Source: Thermoanaerobaculia bacterium
GTDB taxonomy: Bacteria; Acidobacteriota; Thermoanaerobaculia; Multivoradales; J023
NCBI GenBank assembly: GCA_030431255.1
Contig: JAUIJL010000004.1
Coordinates: forward strand, 496,001-560,000
Direction: 5' to 3'
DNA length: 64,000 nucleotides
Below the pieces are notes generated by a model. It was not told the origin of the DNA and did not search any database. It worked only from the letters and a program-made list of their open reading frames with translations. Below, one piece after another: positions 1-7,630 of the stretch. The translations under genes and the position numbers were made by a program. Within the stretch, counting starts at the first letter, position 1; each line of letters opens with the position of its first letter.

Positions 1-663
1 GCTCCGATTCGAGGAGTGATCTTCGATTTAGACGGCACCTTGCTCGACACCGTGGAGGATATCGGCCACGCCGCCAATGAGGCTTTGGGGTCCAAGGGCT
101 TGCCCATCCACCCCATCCCCTCCTACCTGGACTTCGTAGGCCACGGATCCCTGGAGCTGATGAGGAGGGCGGCCGCGAACCCGGTCCACGGCGAGACCGA
201 GGAGACGGTCGTGATCGAGCTCGAAGCAGCTTTTCAAGCCGCCTACGAGAGCCATTGGTCGCGCGCCACCCGCCCCTATCCGGGCATCGAGGAGCTGCTC
301 GACTCGATCGCTGAAAAAGGGCTACCCATGGCGGTCCTTTCCAACAAACCCCACCGCTTCACCCTCAAATGCGTCGAGTCCTTGCTGCACCGCTGGACGT
401 TCTCTCCGATCTTCGGCCAACGGGTAGACGTCGCCAAGAAACCCGACCCCACAGCCGCCTTGGATATCGCCGAAACCTGGGGCCTAGCGGCGTCGAGCCT
501 GGCCATGGTCGGCGACACCACCATCGACCTGGAGACCGGCAACAACGCGGGCATGCGAGCCATCGGCGTCACCTGGGGCTTCCACCCTCGGGACAAGCTC
601 ATGGCCTATGCACGTCCTCTGGCCGACTCCGCCGATGAGCTGCGGGGCCTGCTCGGTCTTTGA
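1..663 (+). CDS. gph: HAD-family phosphatase, phosphoglycolate phosphatase-like (5' partial)
   Basis: Haloacid-dehalogenase hydrolase of the phosphoglycolate phosphatase type, which removes phosphate from 2-phosphoglycolate in the cytoplasm. All four HAD motifs are visible: the nucleophile motif DLDGTLLDT near the N-terminus, the serine in VLSNKPH, the lysine in AKKPDP, and the acidic motif VGDTTIDL. The cap domain lies between the first two motifs. A GTG at position 16 is possible, but the frame is open to the window edge and the preceding codons (APIRG) read like the normal residues before the first beta strand, so the true start is probably outside the window. Substrate specificity within the family cannot be read from the sequence. 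Confidence 0.85.
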   Translation, partial: APIRGVIFDLDGTLLDTVEDIGHAANEALGSKGLPIHPIPSYLDFVGHGSLELMRRAAANPVHGETEETVVIELEAAFQAAYESHWSRATRPYPGIEELLDSIAEKGLPMAVLSNKPHRFTLKCVESLLHRWTFSPIFGQRVDVAKKPDPTAALDIAETWGLAASSLAMVGDTTIDLETGNNAGMRAIGVTWGFHPRDKLMAYARPLADSADELRGLLGL

Positions 664-695
664 GCCCCGCCTTTCCGGCCTCTGCATCTGAGCTC

Positions 696-748
696 GCGGC
701 CTCCCTCTCCGATCCGGTATCATGAGGCCTCACATCCGGAGAGGCCGC
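696..748 (+). terminator. Possible hairpin terminator after the HAD gene
   Basis: Arms at 696-711 and 737-748 can pair as an imperfect GC-rich stem (CGGAGAGGCCGC against its near complement with a 3-nt bulge). A T-rich stretch follows at about 761-782. The long loop and distance to the T tract make this weak. Confidence 0.3.
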
Positions 749-826
749 CCGGATCCGGCGTTCTTTCTTTGACTTCTTCTTTCTCCCGCCGCCGAGCCCG
801 GCTCGATGGCTGGGATGAGGGCTTCT

Positions 827-3343
827 ATGCGCATCCAGTACCACGAATTCGAAAGCCTCGAACACCTGCTGGCCAACCGTCTGCTGCCGGGCGGCGCACG
901 CCATCCCATTCGTTTCGTGGTCTTCGGCGGTACCGGCGCGGTGGGTGGAGCCGCGGTCATGGAGCTCTGCCGGTTGATCCTGATGTCCGCTTCCGTCGGT
1001 CGAGCCCTCAAGGGTGAGATCTACGCCACGGGTCTCGGCAGCAAAGAGATCTCCAAATTCGTCAGCCGGATGTATATGGCCCTCGGCGACCAAATCGACA
1101 TCGAAAAGATTGAGCCCCTGAAACACTACCGGCTCGACCACCGCATTGATCTTCGCTTCTCTACCTTGCGCTTGGATCTGCCCGAGGATTTGGCCGAGCA
1201 CGTGGCCAAGGAAATGCCCGAGAACGGCGACGCCGAGCACCTCTGTGACATCTTCGATCAATACTTCCGCGATCAACCCTGCCCGTTCCTGAGATTCGTC
1301 GAAGACCTCGAAGGCGAGATGTTGCACGCGGTGGTGGTGGCCATTCCCTTGCCCAGCGTCGCCACCTACACCATGGGCTCCATCGACCGCTTGGTCAAGA
1401 CCCACGGTTTTGACCCCTTGGTGGCCAAGCGCATCAAGAAGAGCTATCTCAACACCTTCATTCGCGGCCTAGCGGTGATCCAACAAAAGCAGGCTCGCCA
1501 TGTGGTGATGGCCCACACCACCGCCGTCGGTGGCATGTACCGGGTCGACGAAGGCATCCCCGAGATTCGTCTGGGCTTCGCCCACAGCTCGTTGGGCAAG
1601 AAGCTGGTGGAGAAAAAATACTTCGCCGACGAGCTGACCCAGCTCTTTGTCGACCACGGTTTCGACGTCCTGGTCACCGCCGCGGCGATCGGCATCGACG
1701 CGGTGGATTTTCGGTGTCGCTTACCCTCGGATCGAGCCGTCACTCGACATCTGCGGGATTGCGCCGACCGCGCGAGCCACGAAACCCTACCGATCGAGGA
1801 TCTCGCTTCCGGCGTGATTCACCTCTATCCGTATCGCAACGTCCCGCTGATCCCCGCGGTCGACGGCGAAGCGACGCCCAATGACCGGGAATCGCTCGAC
1901 CAGATCACCGGTAGCTCTCAGGACGCCGAGGGCTCGGATGTGGCGGATCCGATCACAGCGAATGCGGCCGAGGATTCCGCGGATCCAGCCCAAACGGAAC
2001 CACCCCAAACGGAACCTTCGAACGAAGCTGCCCTCGGGTCGGAAGCCGATGCCGAGCCGCCCAGCCCCTACGCCTCCGGAGCTTTCCAAGCTGAAGAGCG
2101 GGATCCCGGAGCCTTGAGCTTCGGCCAAGGTAAAGATTTGATTGTGGAAGCGGCCATCCGCTCCGGCGAAAATGGGCTTTTCTCCGTCGCCAATTGCGTC
2201 GCCCTCTACAACGTGATGAAAGTGGCGATCCCCGAAGAGCTGGCCATGGTCCTGGTGCGCCACGCGGTATTCGGTCCGGAAAGACGTCGAGATTGGTTCC
2301 AAGACAAGATTTCCTATTACACCGAAACCGAAAACAGCTACTTTGCCCTGCGATTGCTCGACAGCTATCCCGAGCTCCTACGGGCCCACCATGGGCCGTT
2401 CGCCGTCCAGGCCTATCAGGCGCTCGGCTCTTCGACCCACCAGGCTCGTTTGCACGAGCTGGGGCTCGTGATGCTCGCGTTGCGGCTGCGGGAGCTGGGC
2501 CGACGATTCGCCGACATCCCGGTCCAAAAGCTGGTGGATGCTTTGCCCGATGTCGCCACATTTGTTTGGCGCAACACTCGCATTCCCAGCTTCCAAGACC
2601 TGGACGACCTCGACGCCCATGCCCTCTCCGAGCTCCTGACCCGCCTTTGTGAGGCGGACTCCATGGAAAGCGCCGGCCGTCTTTTGGGGTTCGAAGCCCG
2701 CAAGCTGGGAATTCGCCAGCCCGGCCGGGAGAAATTCTTGAGCCGCTTGGCCACCTGCATCCAGCGCTACTTGCAGACCATCACCTCATTGGGCATCCCG
2801 ATTATCTATCGACGCGCCGGTGGTCGAGATCGGGTCTTGGTGGGTCCGTACGTGGCCCCCTTGGACATGGCGGTGAGCCGAGTCGAGGATCTCGATGCTC
2901 GTTTTCACGAATCGGCCGGCAAGCTCGGCACCGAGCCGGGAGCGTTCCGGGATTGGGCCATCGCCAACAACGGATTCGTCGACTTGCGACCTGTTGCCGT
3001 GGTCAGCGCCGCCCAAGCGCCGGGCCCGAGCCTAGATTCGCTCGCCCATGGATTCTCCTCCGAGCAGGAGCTGGTGGATTGGCTCGGGAGCTTGTCTGTG
3101 GGCAGCTACTTCACTACCGCCGGCATGATCGCGTTCCGCTACCGCGTCGGTCGGCTCGGGCAAAAAGTCCGTCAAAGAAAAGTTCAGCTCGGCACCCGCG
3201 AGACTTGGAAACACCTCTTCCGCCAAGACCGTAACCACCGCCATTTGATCACCCCCGGCTTGGTGGAGACTGTGCGAATGTATTCAGAGGGCCTCGGCAA
3301 GATCACTGGCACAGAAGCACTATGGCCCGGCTGGGGTTATTGA
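827..3343 (+). CDS. Large protein of unknown function with N-terminal Rossmann-type motif
   Basis: I do not recognise this 838-aa protein. Residues about 31-41 (VVFGGTGAVGG) form a beta strand plus glycine-rich turn typical of NAD(P)-binding Rossmann folds. The first ~350 residues look like a globular nucleotide-binding domain (also VAIPLPSVATYTMG and MAHTTAVGGMYRV). An acidic, Pro/Ala/Ser-rich linker follows at about 350-430, then a largely helical second half with no motif I can name. There is no signal peptide or membrane segment, so it should be cytoplasmic. The ATG at 827 was chosen because GAGGG sits 5 nt upstream; ATGs at 806 and 815 have no Shine-Dalgarno. It stands alone between the HAD gene and the subtilisin. 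An epimerase/dehydrogenase-like role is possible but unproven. Confidence 0.75.
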   Translation: MRIQYHEFESLEHLLANRLLPGGARHPIRFVVFGGTGAVGGAAVMELCRLILMSASVGRALKGEIYATGLGSKEISKFVSRMYMALGDQIDIEKIEPLKHYRLDHRIDLRFSTLRLDLPEDLAEHVAKEMPENGDAEHLCDIFDQYFRDQPCPFLRFVEDLEGEMLHAVVVAIPLPSVATYTMGSIDRLVKTHGFDPLVAKRIKKSYLNTFIRGLAVIQQKQARHVVMAHTTAVGGMYRVDEGIPEIRLGFAHSSLGKKLVEKKYFADELTQLFVDHGFDVLVTAAAIGIDAVDFRCRLPSDRAVTRHLRDCADRASHETLPIEDLASGVIHLYPYRNVPLIPAVDGEATPNDRESLDQITGSSQDAEGSDVADPITANAAEDSADPAQTEPPQTEPSNEAALGSEADAEPPSPYASGAFQAEERDPGALSFGQGKDLIVEAAIRSGENGLFSVANCVALYNVMKVAIPEELAMVLVRHAVFGPERRRDWFQDKISYYTETENSYFALRLLDSYPELLRAHHGPFAVQAYQALGSSTHQARLHELGLVMLALRLRELGRRFADIPVQKLVDALPDVATFVWRNTRIPSFQDLDDLDAHALSELLTRLCEADSMESAGRLLGFEARKLGIRQPGREKFLSRLATCIQRYLQTITSLGIPIIYRRAGGRDRVLVGPYVAPLDMAVSRVEDLDARFHESAGKLGTEPGAFRDWAIANNGFVDLRPVAVVSAAQAPGPSLDSLAHGFSSEQELVDWLGSLSVGSYFTTAGMIAFRYRVGRLGQKVRQRKVQLGTRETWKHLFRQDRNHRHLITPGLVETVRMYSEGLGKITGTEALWPGWGY

Positions 3344-3426
3344 CCCACAAAACGCAAAAATCTCGATTGTCGGTATATCAAACGTCGGTCTTCCGCACTC
3401 TATTGAGGTGGGCAACGTTCTACAAA

Positions 3427-3501
3427 CCGGCCTCCCTAATGGAGGCGGCTCCCGATGGTGAGTACCCACCACTGATACCCCGGAATCGGGAGCAAGGCCG
3501 G
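3427..3501 (+). promoter_or_regulatory. Structured 5' leader (three-way-junction candidate) before the subtilisin
   Basis: Three helices can form: P1 pairs 3427-3432 (CCGGCC) with 3496-3501 (GGCCGG); P2 pairs 3431/3433-3435 with 3441-3443/3445 around the loop CTAAT; P3 is a perfect 9-bp helix between 3448-3456 (GCTCCCGAT) and 3485-3493, with a small internal GGTG/CACC hairpin. The Shine-Dalgarno (AGGAGG) and ATG of the peptidase gene follow about 12 and 27 nt later. I cannot match it to a known riboswitch class; it may be a leader controlling translation or just a stable structure. Confidence 0.4.
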
Positions 3502-3527
3502 CAGCCCGCCCAGGAGGAAAGGAACCC

Positions 3528-4760
3528 ATGATTCGTGTGTTGATTTGCATCGTGTTTCTTGTGTCGAGCTCAGCTTCCCATCTGAAAGCTCTAAATTGCG
3601 GCCACACATCGAGTGAAGATTGCCTCGTCCTCGAAGAGGTCCGCTTGGACTCCCTCGCCGACGGCTCTGGGGTACCGGTCCAATCACTGATCCTGCAGGG
3701 CGAATACTCCGGAACCGAGGCTTTGTTTTTCGAGTCTCCGGTCTGGGAAGGGTTCATGAGCCAACCGGCGGCCGACTTGATTCGACTTCCGGAGACCCGC
3801 GCGCTCGACTCCATGGCGTCCCAAGGGTTCGGCACCGTCGCCATCATCGACACCGGAGTCGACTTGGACCATCCTGTGCTGGCCGGGGCCCTGGTTCCGG
3901 GCTTCGACTTCATCGAAAACAGCGGCTCCGGCTCTGAATGGAAGGCCATCCACCCCAGCTTGCGCAATCAGGTCGAAGAGGATCTTCGCGGCTCGGCAGA
4001 CCAATCATTCGCCAGTATCTTGGAAGGCCGTGGACAAGCGGTATCCATGAGCTCGTCCACCCGCACCATCGTGGACCAAAGCTTTGCTTCCATCCTGGAA
4101 GGCACGGATCTACCGGACGCTTTCGGTCACGGCACCATGATCGCGGGCCTCGTTCGGTTGGCGGCCCCGGGCGCCAAGATCATGCCCCTGAGGGTTTTTG
4201 ACGGCTACGGTCAGGCCAACCCGCGACATGTCATCCAGGCGATCTACTACGCCGTGGACCACGGCGCCAACGTGATCAATATGAGCTTCAGCGTCGACCG
4301 CCAATCCGTGGAGCTGAAAAAGGCCATCGACTACGCCGCCGCCCGCGGTGTGGTCTGTGTGTCGTCCGCCGGCAACAACGCCCGCAGCTCGAAAAGCTGG
4401 CCCGCCGCCTTCAACACGGTCTTAGGGGTCGCCGCTACCAATACCCTCGGCGATCTCAGCGACTTCTCCAACTTTGGACCCAACCTCGTGAGCTTGGCCG
4501 CGCCCGGTGAGGAGCTGATCACTATCTACCCCGGCGGCCTCTATGCAGTGGCTTGGGGCACCTCGTTCAGTGCTGCCTTGGTTTCCGGTGCCACCACGTT
4601 GCTCAACGCCGACGAGGTGGTAGACCTCTTCGTCGACTACCAGGCGGCCGAGGAAATCTACGAGGCCAGCTCGGTGGAGCTGGATGATCTAAACCAAGAG
4701 ACCGGAAGCGGCCGGCTCGACGCCTACAACGCCTTCTTCCACGGCCTCTCCGGATATTGA
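3528..4760 (+). CDS. Secreted S8 (subtilisin-family) serine peptidase
   Basis: Subtilase predicted to be exported by an N-terminal signal peptide (hydrophobic core IVFLVSSS, about residues 8-15). The catalytic triad is complete: Asp108 in AIIDTGVDLDHP, His201 in FGHGTMIAG, Ser346 in WGTSFSAALVSGA. The oxyanion-hole Asn is in SSAGNN. The Asp-His interval is unusually long and carries two copies of the decapeptide DQSFASILEG (3999-4028 and 4074-4103), 25 residues apart. The start is fixed by AGGAGG upstream of the ATG. The 3' end overlaps the convergent TPR-CHAT gene by 72 bp. The protein is 410 aa, short for a subtilase, with no C-terminal sorting domain visible. Confidence 0.92.
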   Translation: MIRVLICIVFLVSSSASHLKALNCGHTSSEDCLVLEEVRLDSLADGSGVPVQSLILQGEYSGTEALFFESPVWEGFMSQPAADLIRLPETRALDSMASQGFGTVAIIDTGVDLDHPVLAGALVPGFDFIENSGSGSEWKAIHPSLRNQVEEDLRGSADQSFASILEGRGQAVSMSSSTRTIVDQSFASILEGTDLPDAFGHGTMIAGLVRLAAPGAKIMPLRVFDGYGQANPRHVIQAIYYAVDHGANVINMSFSVDRQSVELKKAIDYAAARGVVCVSSAGNNARSSKSWPAAFNTVLGVAATNTLGDLSDFSNFGPNLVSLAAPGEELITIYPGGLYAVAWGTSFSAALVSGATTLLNADEVVDLFVDYQAAEEIYEASSVELDDLNQETGSGRLDAYNAFFHGLSGY

Positions 4761-7616
4761 GATCCGCCCGAAGGCGTCGCCGATCAGCACGAACGGCGCC
4801 CAATGGTAGGGGTGGGCATGTTGCCGCCGAAGCTCCAACATCGCCTCCTGCAAGGCTTCGGCGGCTTCAACCCCCCGGCTGAGCCGCGAATAAAAAGCCT
4901 CCATCAGCTCCGTGGTGGTCTCGTCGTTGACGTCCCATAGGGACACCGCGACGGTTCGCGCACCGGCATAGAGCAAACCACGGGTCAACCCCACCAGCTC
5001 GTCACCCCGACGCACGTCGCTCAGACCCGTTCCGCAGCCGCTGAGCACCGCCAGATCGGCATCGAGCTCCAGGTTGTAGAGATCAAAGAGGCTGAGGCGC
5101 CCGCCTCCGAGCTGGATCGACGAAAACATGGGATGGTCGCGACGGAAATGGCCGTGGGCGGCCAAATGCACGTATCGCGCGTCCTTCCCGTAGAGTTGCA
5201 GATTCTGCTCCGTGGCTTCGGCGCCGACGAATAGTCGGGTTTCCGGCAAGGTCCTCGCCACCGCCTCGGCTTCCTTACGGATCAAAGGCGCCCGCTCGTC
5301 GGCCACCCCCAGCACCAAAGCGCCTCGCCCGGCGCTGGGCGGACGGTTACGGCATAGACCGTAAACCCCCATGCTCGGCGAATAGGAGATGGAGAACCGG
5401 TCGATCAAATATCTCTCTCCATCGAAAAGCGCATGGAACGGCAAGTAGTGGAGAGAGCCGTGGGGCACGATGATCAGATGCCGACAGCTCAAACAATCGA
5501 TCGCTTTGGGAATCAATAGCTCGTAGAGCTCCTTGAGCCGAATCTGGATATGCTGCAATAAAGTGGCCTGGAAAGCCTCGACATATTCCGGATTCAACAA
5601 CATTTTCGAGAGCTGGAATCGAAAAGCGCGCATCAGCATTTCGAGCTGATCGGACGATCCCAAGTCGAACACCTCGATGCCGTCTTCCCGCACCAAACAG
5701 GAGACGACGCGCCCCCTGGCGACGAAATACTCCAACAACGCGGAGCTTTCGGGCAAAACGGCCAGAGCTCCGTCCAAGCTCGGTTTCGTCCCCTGTTGCA
5801 AGGAGCTGAGCTCTCGATCCGAGCTCTGAAGCCGACGCAAGGAGCGCACTAGATGATCCTCGTTCTCGCGGATCCACTGCCTCAGCTTCTCGAGTCTCTC
5901 TGTGGGCTGGGAGCCCGCCTGAACCTCCAACAAATCCAGCTGACGATAGGCACCGTTGAGCTCTCGCCGCAGCTTGCGCAGCCGGTCCAGCCCCTCCTCC
6001 GACTCAGATTTCGCCCGGATGGTATCGACCTTAACCGCCAGCAAATCCGCCAAACCCCGCGATTTTGCCGCCTCAATGTCCTCGAAGATCGCGCCCGGCT
6101 CGGCCTCGAGCTTCTCGATGCCGAGCCAGACCAAACCTTCATAGATTTCCGATTTGTCTTCGAGGAAAGAAATCTTCAGCTCGTCGGTTTGTAGGTGGCT
6201 GCGCAATCGCTCCAGGGTCGACTCTGCTTTTCGATAGGCCTCCACCGCGGCTTCGGGTCGACCCAAATGCTCTTCGACCTCCCCCAACAACGCCCAGATC
6301 CGATATTCGAATGCGGGCATTCCGAAGGATTCGAATCTTGAGATGGCCGATGAGCATCGGGCACGAGCCCGCTCCGCATCGTTCTGACGCAGGGCCAGCC
6401 GCGCCAGGTGAATCTCACACCTGGCGATCCTCACCGGCAAGCCGTGGGTCTCGAAGATCTCCAAGGCTTGCTCGGCGAGGGTCTCGGCTTCCTCGACCTG
6501 TCCGGAGGAAGCCACGATCTGGGATCGATAGAGATCGATCAACGCGGCCCAGATCGAGTTGTTCTCTTCGACGAACCGAGATCGGGCTTTGTCGAGAAGC
6601 TCGAGCGCCTGGTCGAGCTCGTGGGCTCGCCCCTTGGAGAGAGCCAGATTCGTCAAGCACTTGGCGACCTCATAACCCATCTCCAGGGACTCGAATTCTC
6701 GACGTCCCCGCTCGGCCAAGTGTGCCGCTTCGCCGACTAGGTTCAGCTCTAGATAGATCTCCGACAGATCGAGGTCACACAGCGCCATGTGCTGACGATC
6801 CCCGAGCTCCTCGCAATTGACCCGACCCCGCTCGAAAAGCTCGATCGCCTTTGCATACTCTCCCCGTAGATAGTGCAAGTAGGCGATGTTGTAGTCGATT
6901 TCGAGCACCAGCAGGGAGAGCTCGTTTTGCTCACAATAGACCCGGGCCTCATGGTAGGCCTCTAAAGCCTCCTCGAGCTGATGATCGCATTGTAGGCAAA
7001 CCGCGATATTCCGCAGCGAGGTCCCGACATCCTGGGCGCGACCGATGGCGAGGAACGTCCGATGGGCCGAGCGGTAATGGCCCAACGCCTCGCTGAAGCG
7101 ATCTTGCCGAGCCAATAGGGTACCGACGTTGAATCTCAACCGCGCCAACCGGAGATGATCCCCGCAGCGCCGGAAGGTGTCCTCCGCCGCTTTGGCCCAG
7201 TCCAGGGCACGATCATGAAAGCCGAGGTGGACCAAGCCGTGGAGATTGCTGGATCGAGTAATCGCAGCCTCGAGCTCCTCACCGGCGGCATTGAAATGCT
7301 CTAGAGCCTCTTCCGCGTGGATCAGCGCGGAGGGATAGTCACGGCGTTGGATGCAGACGATGGATTGTGCTCGGCAGCTACGACCGCGGCAGTATTCATC
7401 ATCCAGCTCTTCCGCTAGAAACCTGGCCCCGGCGGCTAGACGCTCGGCGGCGTCCAAATTCGTGCCCAGCTCCGCCACGACCTGATCACACAACTCCTCG
7501 ACCGAGGCCGCCCGCAGGATCTCGGGCCGACGGGACAGCTCGGCACGCCGCTGCTCCTCGCTCATGAGCGATGCCCACAAGGACAGTTGATCAGTGACGG
7601 GAATGGGATCAGACAT
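4689..7616 (-). CDS. TPR-repeat protein with C-terminal CHAT (caspase-fold) peptidase domain
   Basis: 975-aa cytoplasmic protein. Roughly residues 25-480 are tetratricopeptide-type helical repeats (for example ALGHYRSAHRTFLAIG, ALEAYHEARVYCEQ, AIELFERGRVNCEELG). A coiled-coil-like stretch follows at about 520-620 and then a CHAT domain. The caspase-type dyad is intact: His821 in HLAAHGHF and Cys861 in LSGCGTG. The family (separase/caspase relatives, including the CRISPR-linked TPR-CHAT protease) cleaves specific protein partners; no partner is evident here. The ATG at 7616 gives a 14-bp gap after the upstream gene's stop; an in-frame start at 7655 would overlap that gene and is less likely. 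It is in line with the oligopeptide-binding gene and tail-to-tail with the subtilisin. Confidence 0.9.
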   Translation of the reverse strand: MSDPIPVTDQLSLWASLMSEEQRRAELSRRPEILRAASVEELCDQVVAELGTNLDAAERLAAGARFLAEELDDEYCRGRSCRAQSIVCIQRRDYPSALIHAEEALEHFNAAGEELEAAITRSSNLHGLVHLGFHDRALDWAKAAEDTFRRCGDHLRLARLRFNVGTLLARQDRFSEALGHYRSAHRTFLAIGRAQDVGTSLRNIAVCLQCDHQLEEALEAYHEARVYCEQNELSLLVLEIDYNIAYLHYLRGEYAKAIELFERGRVNCEELGDRQHMALCDLDLSEIYLELNLVGEAAHLAERGRREFESLEMGYEVAKCLTNLALSKGRAHELDQALELLDKARSRFVEENNSIWAALIDLYRSQIVASSGQVEEAETLAEQALEIFETHGLPVRIARCEIHLARLALRQNDAERARARCSSAISRFESFGMPAFEYRIWALLGEVEEHLGRPEAAVEAYRKAESTLERLRSHLQTDELKISFLEDKSEIYEGLVWLGIEKLEAEPGAIFEDIEAAKSRGLADLLAVKVDTIRAKSESEEGLDRLRKLRRELNGAYRQLDLLEVQAGSQPTERLEKLRQWIRENEDHLVRSLRRLQSSDRELSSLQQGTKPSLDGALAVLPESSALLEYFVARGRVVSCLVREDGIEVFDLGSSDQLEMLMRAFRFQLSKMLLNPEYVEAFQATLLQHIQIRLKELYELLIPKAIDCLSCRHLIIVPHGSLHYLPFHALFDGERYLIDRFSISYSPSMGVYGLCRNRPPSAGRGALVLGVADERAPLIRKEAEAVARTLPETRLFVGAEATEQNLQLYGKDARYVHLAAHGHFRRDHPMFSSIQLGGGRLSLFDLYNLELDADLAVLSGCGTGLSDVRRGDELVGLTRGLLYAGARTVAVSLWDVNDETTTELMEAFYSRLSRGVEAAEALQEAMLELRRQHAHPYHWAPFVLIGDAFGRISISGEAVEEGVVGVEPAASGLLV

Positions 7617-7630
7617 GACCGATCGACCCC

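Noticed and set aside
3344-3527. Known riboswitch (TPP, cobalamin, c-di-GMP, fluoride)
   Set aside because: Diagnostic conserved sequences of these classes are absent; kept only as a structured leader.
4689-7616. CRISPR-associated TPR-CHAT effector (Craspase-type)
   Set aside because: No CRISPR array or gRAMP-type gene in the window; TPR-CHAT proteins also occur outside CRISPR loci.
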